This document shows, one piece after another, positions 61,601 to 64,000 of a stretch of DNA of 64,000 nucleotides. A program made the position numbers and the translations under genes. The DNA comes from Cryptomeria japonica (taxonomy: Eukaryota; Streptophyta; Pinopsida; Cupressales; Cupressaceae): NCBI RefSeq assembly GCF_030272615.1, contig NC_081409.1:532622291-532686290 (forward strand), written 5' to 3'. How positions within the stretch are numbered: the stretch's first letter is position 1; each line of letters starts with the position of its first letter. The notes beneath the pieces are model-generated. The model worked only from the letters and a program-made list of their open reading frames with translations, was not told where the DNA came from and did not search any database.

Positions 61601-61731
61601 TGTGAGAAAGCACCTATATTGTCATCTTTCTTTGCTACTTCGGGAACTAGTTGAAATATGGGCCTAGGGCATTTTATGACCTCGAATACAGTAGGGTTTG
61701 CTATATATTCAAGTGCAGAGGTGGATGCCAT
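58643..61731 (-). pseudogene. Large protein frame of unknown function in place of pol
   Basis: ATG at 61731 opens 429 uninterrupted codons. The same frame continues past a few stops to 59800, and after one frameshift to 58643, about 1,030 codons in all. The N-terminal 350 residues are globular (HGEFFWLDLIHKITKEVVKA, FRFGNLLVCLMLHITKQVPS). A basic region follows (KRVVRKRDPS, PKKKRTKQN, nuclear-localisation-like), then a charged helical segment (LNEITEEGKLKNIEKLYNTL). The last 250 residues are coiled-coil-like (EEELLKFEREKERIVNKTKH). No protease, integrase or RT motif is present. A splice-acceptor-like TTTGCAG lies about 85 bases upstream of the ATG, and TATAAAAAG about 15 bases upstream, so it may be made from a separate RNA. 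I do not recognise the family. Confidence 0.75.
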
Positions 61732-61934
61732 GATGATAAATACCTTTTTATATCTTGGATGGATTGATTGCTTGAAGTGCTTTGCCTCTTTGCTTGAAAT
61801 TCCTTAGCTCTGCAAATTTCACGCTCTACTAATGTTTGAAATCACGGTGAAATGAAATGGAGCCAAAACCATAAATTTCTAGTGTTTATTTGCCATCTAC
61901 CACATTTAATGCATGCTAGTTAAGTATTCACTTA

Positions 61935-63195
61935 ACATTGTCTATCGGTAATGAAGTAATTTCCAACTTCTCATCTCTAACTGAGGGAATAATAGCACAT
62001 GTGTAATTATATTGCCAAACCCTCAAGGAAACATTCTTCAATTTGATGAAGAACTTCCTGCCAGTGGAGCATCACTCTATCCTACCAGTGAAGCATCACT
62101 CTATCCTACCGGTGAAGCATTGACTGGTTCTACCGGTGGAGGAGTATTCCCAACAATTATATCAGCTTTTCTAATCCGTTGTTTTGAGAATTATTTCTTA
62201 ACCTCTTCAACTTTTTCTTTACCTTTCAAGCTAGAACTTTTGTTGTCTACCGGTGATCCTTTACTTCTACAGAATTTTGCAATATGCCCAATCTTGTTAC
62301 ATGCATAACAAGTCACATTATTCTTCTGAATATATTTCCCATAACCTATGCCGGTTTGTGTTCTACATTGATTAGATAAATGTCCAAATCTTCCACAAAC
62401 ATAACATCTCACATTCATTCTACAATTTTCAGAATTGTGACCAACTTTGTTGGATTTTGAACATGGACCGGTGGGTGTGTTGATATTCTGATAATTTCTA
62501 GATCTACATTCATTTGCTCTATGACCATACTTATTACAGTTAAATCATTTTCCATTGAATTTATAAGCATTAGGTTGCCTTACCGGTTTGCTGTGATCCC
62601 GTGTGTTTGTAGTACCAGAGCTTTCACCAACTTCAAAGCCAATTCCAGAAGTGTCACCTTTAGGTTTTTTATTCTTCAGCAAGCTACCAAGTTCCTTTGA
62701 GCTTTTCTTGAATTTTTCTTTATGTTGATTTGCAGTTTCTAGTTCTCTTTCTAGGACTTCTTTCTGTCTCATCAGTTCATTGGAGTCATTCTGAGTGTGC
62801 ATCAGATCTGTCTTTAATAAATCATTTTCATAGCTAAGTCTTGTGCTCTCATTTGCTACATCACTTAGTCTTCTGGTCAATTCTTCTTCATTCTTCTTCC
62901 TATCTTCAATCTCTTTACAAAATCTCATAGTCATATCCTACATCTCATTCTTTGTAGTTATGTTCTCCAGTTTCAGCTTACTTAACATATCATTAAGTGA
63001 TTCCTTTTCATCATTCTCGTTTTGCATTTTTTCACAAAGTTCTCTTCTTTTATTTCTTGCAATAGTAAGATTCTCTTGAAGTTCCTGAATGATATCCTGA
63101 GCTTCCTTTAGATCATCTTCTAGTTTGATATTTTTCAATTTTTCTATATCATAGTCTGAGAGAGCTGCTTCAAGTTGCTTCATCAGATTTTCCAT
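61935..63195 (-). pseudogene. Gag of the pol-less copia element
   Basis: The first ATG (63195, MENLMKQLEAALSDYD) starts a long coiled-coil region (to about 62700). A basic linker and four CCHC zinc knuckles follow: two degenerate (CNKYGHRANEC, CSKSNKVGHNSENC) and two perfect (CYVCGRFGHLSNQC, CYACNKIGHIAKFC). The frame is constant with only a few stops (near 62936, 62543, 62190) and ends near 61938. Near its end (62060-62135) a 24-bp repeat with TACCGGTGA adds a repeated peptide. Gag would package the RNA; the many knuckles suggest strong nucleic-acid binding. Confidence 0.88.
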
Positions 63196-63250
63196 CTTTA
63201 TCAGTGTCAAGATCTTCCTCAAGTTGTTAGGATTTTGAAAATAGAGGACC

Positions 63251-63264
63251 AAGCTCTGATACCA
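63251..63264 (-). other. Initiator tRNA-Met primer-binding site of the pol-less copia element
   Basis: The minus strand reads TGGTATCAGAGCTT, two bases inside the 5' LTR, which fixes the LTR edge at 63267. Confidence 0.93.
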
Positions 63265-63266
63265 AT

Positions 63267-64000
63267 TGTTAGGAATCCCATAGATACTGAGAGGGGGGGT
63301 GAATCAGTATCTAACTGGTAATTAGAATTTCTCAATTTAAAACATGCAGAACATATTATAACAGTGTACCGGTATGCAAGAAATAATGTAATAAATAGAA
63401 TTTAAAACATCCACATGAAAAGCACACCATGACACAAGGATTTAATGATGAAAACCGGTGTGGGAAAAACCTCGGTGGGATTTGTGACCCACAATATCCA
63501 CTTACTGGCCAATAAGAGAATATTACTTACAAAAGGGGGCCTACACATGCAGGAAGGCCAATTGCCTAGAGCTCACTACTCAATGGGAAGTCTCACTGAA
63601 TTACAATGTAGATTATACAAATCCAATATCTTGTACTGCTTTACAATAGCATCTATAATGCCCGATCCAATACCAGTTTCTGCTCTGTTCTTTACATAAA
63701 ACCTTTAACCTATATTTCACATAATAGGTCTACCTAATATCTTCTTTTTCTTCACTTCCATTACTTACAAAATGTCTACAATGATCTCTCTTATATATAA
63801 GAGTCATCTTACAACTTGCCAAGTCAGCTTACAAAGTTCTTACAATAATACACAAAATATAATATAACAAAAATTATGTCGGCCTCTATGCCGGTATGCT
63901 TCCTTTCTCTATGCCAGTCCTAGTGGTCTGAGTGCCGGTGTAGAGTGTGATATGTTGATGCCAGTGAACTATCTTGTCGGTGTAATGCCTTGCCGGTGCC
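63267..64000 (-). repeat. 5' LTR of the pol-less copia element, cut by window end
   Basis: Starts TGTTAGG on the plus strand and aligns with 57486-58219. About 80 bp should lie beyond the window. A TATA box is at 63791-63800. Confidence 0.9.

Larger units (their letters stand above)
57486..64000 (-). mobile_element. Non-autonomous copia-type element with gag and a large unknown frame instead of pol
   Basis: LTRs at 57486-58297 and from 63267 past the window end flank an internal region that reads on the minus strand. The initiator-tRNA primer site (63251-63264), the polypurine tract CAAAGGGGGA and a gag with CCHC knuckles identify a Ty1/copia-type element. No protease, integrase, RT or RNase H motif is present in any frame between gag and the 3' LTR. 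That space is filled by a frame of about 1,030 codons (61731-58643). Both frames have few interruptions, so the arrangement is not simple decay. Confidence 0.85.

Overview
The window is repeat-dense nuclear DNA of a land plant, probably a seed plant with a very large genome. Long LTRs, coding-free LTR elements and a spliced transposase gene would fit a gymnosperm, but nothing here fixes the species. I see no ordinary host gene, rRNA or tRNA. Almost everything is a transposable element, several nested in one another, and every reading frame carries stops or frameshifts.

Layout. 1-12227: a minus-strand Ty3/gypsy element of Tat/Ogre type with LTRs of about 4.87 kb (3' LTR cut by the window edge). 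Its internal region encodes gag, protease, an archaeal-type RNase H, RT, Ty3 RNase H and integrase; its LTR carries a further frame of about 1,050 codons. It sits inside the RNase H of a plus-strand Ty1/copia element whose 3' end and 3' LTR follow (12230-14313). About 14740-27110: a candidate DNA transposon of a family I cannot name. It has a spliced transposase-like gene (+), an unrecognised convergent spliced gene (-), and two arrays of self-complementary repeats. 27111-41515: a plus-strand gag-protease retroelement without visible RT or integrase, split by a complete LINE (28165-34966, exact 16-bp target duplication) and by a 3.8-kb solo LTR (35940-39747, duplication TGCTA). 43008-54988: a minus-strand element with 4.1-4.2 kb LTRs, an initiator-tRNA primer site and a 3.7-kb internal region with no coding capacity (LARD type). 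57486-64000: a minus-strand copia-type element with gag but no pol; in place of pol lies a frame of about 1,030 codons of unknown function.

How the parts relate. The coding-free and pol-less elements keep primer sites, polypurine tracts and LTR ends, so they look like parasites of autonomous relatives. The pol-less copia element shares its polypurine tract and LTR start with the copia fragment at 13085. The nesting gives a relative order: the gag element is older than the LINE and the solo LTR inside it, and the copia element is older than the gypsy element inside it.

Most worth following: the 14.7-27.1 kb transposon with its palindromic arrays; the pol-less copia element with its large unknown protein; the gypsy element with a protein encoded inside its LTR and an RNase H placed before RT; and a possible third reading frame in the LINE.
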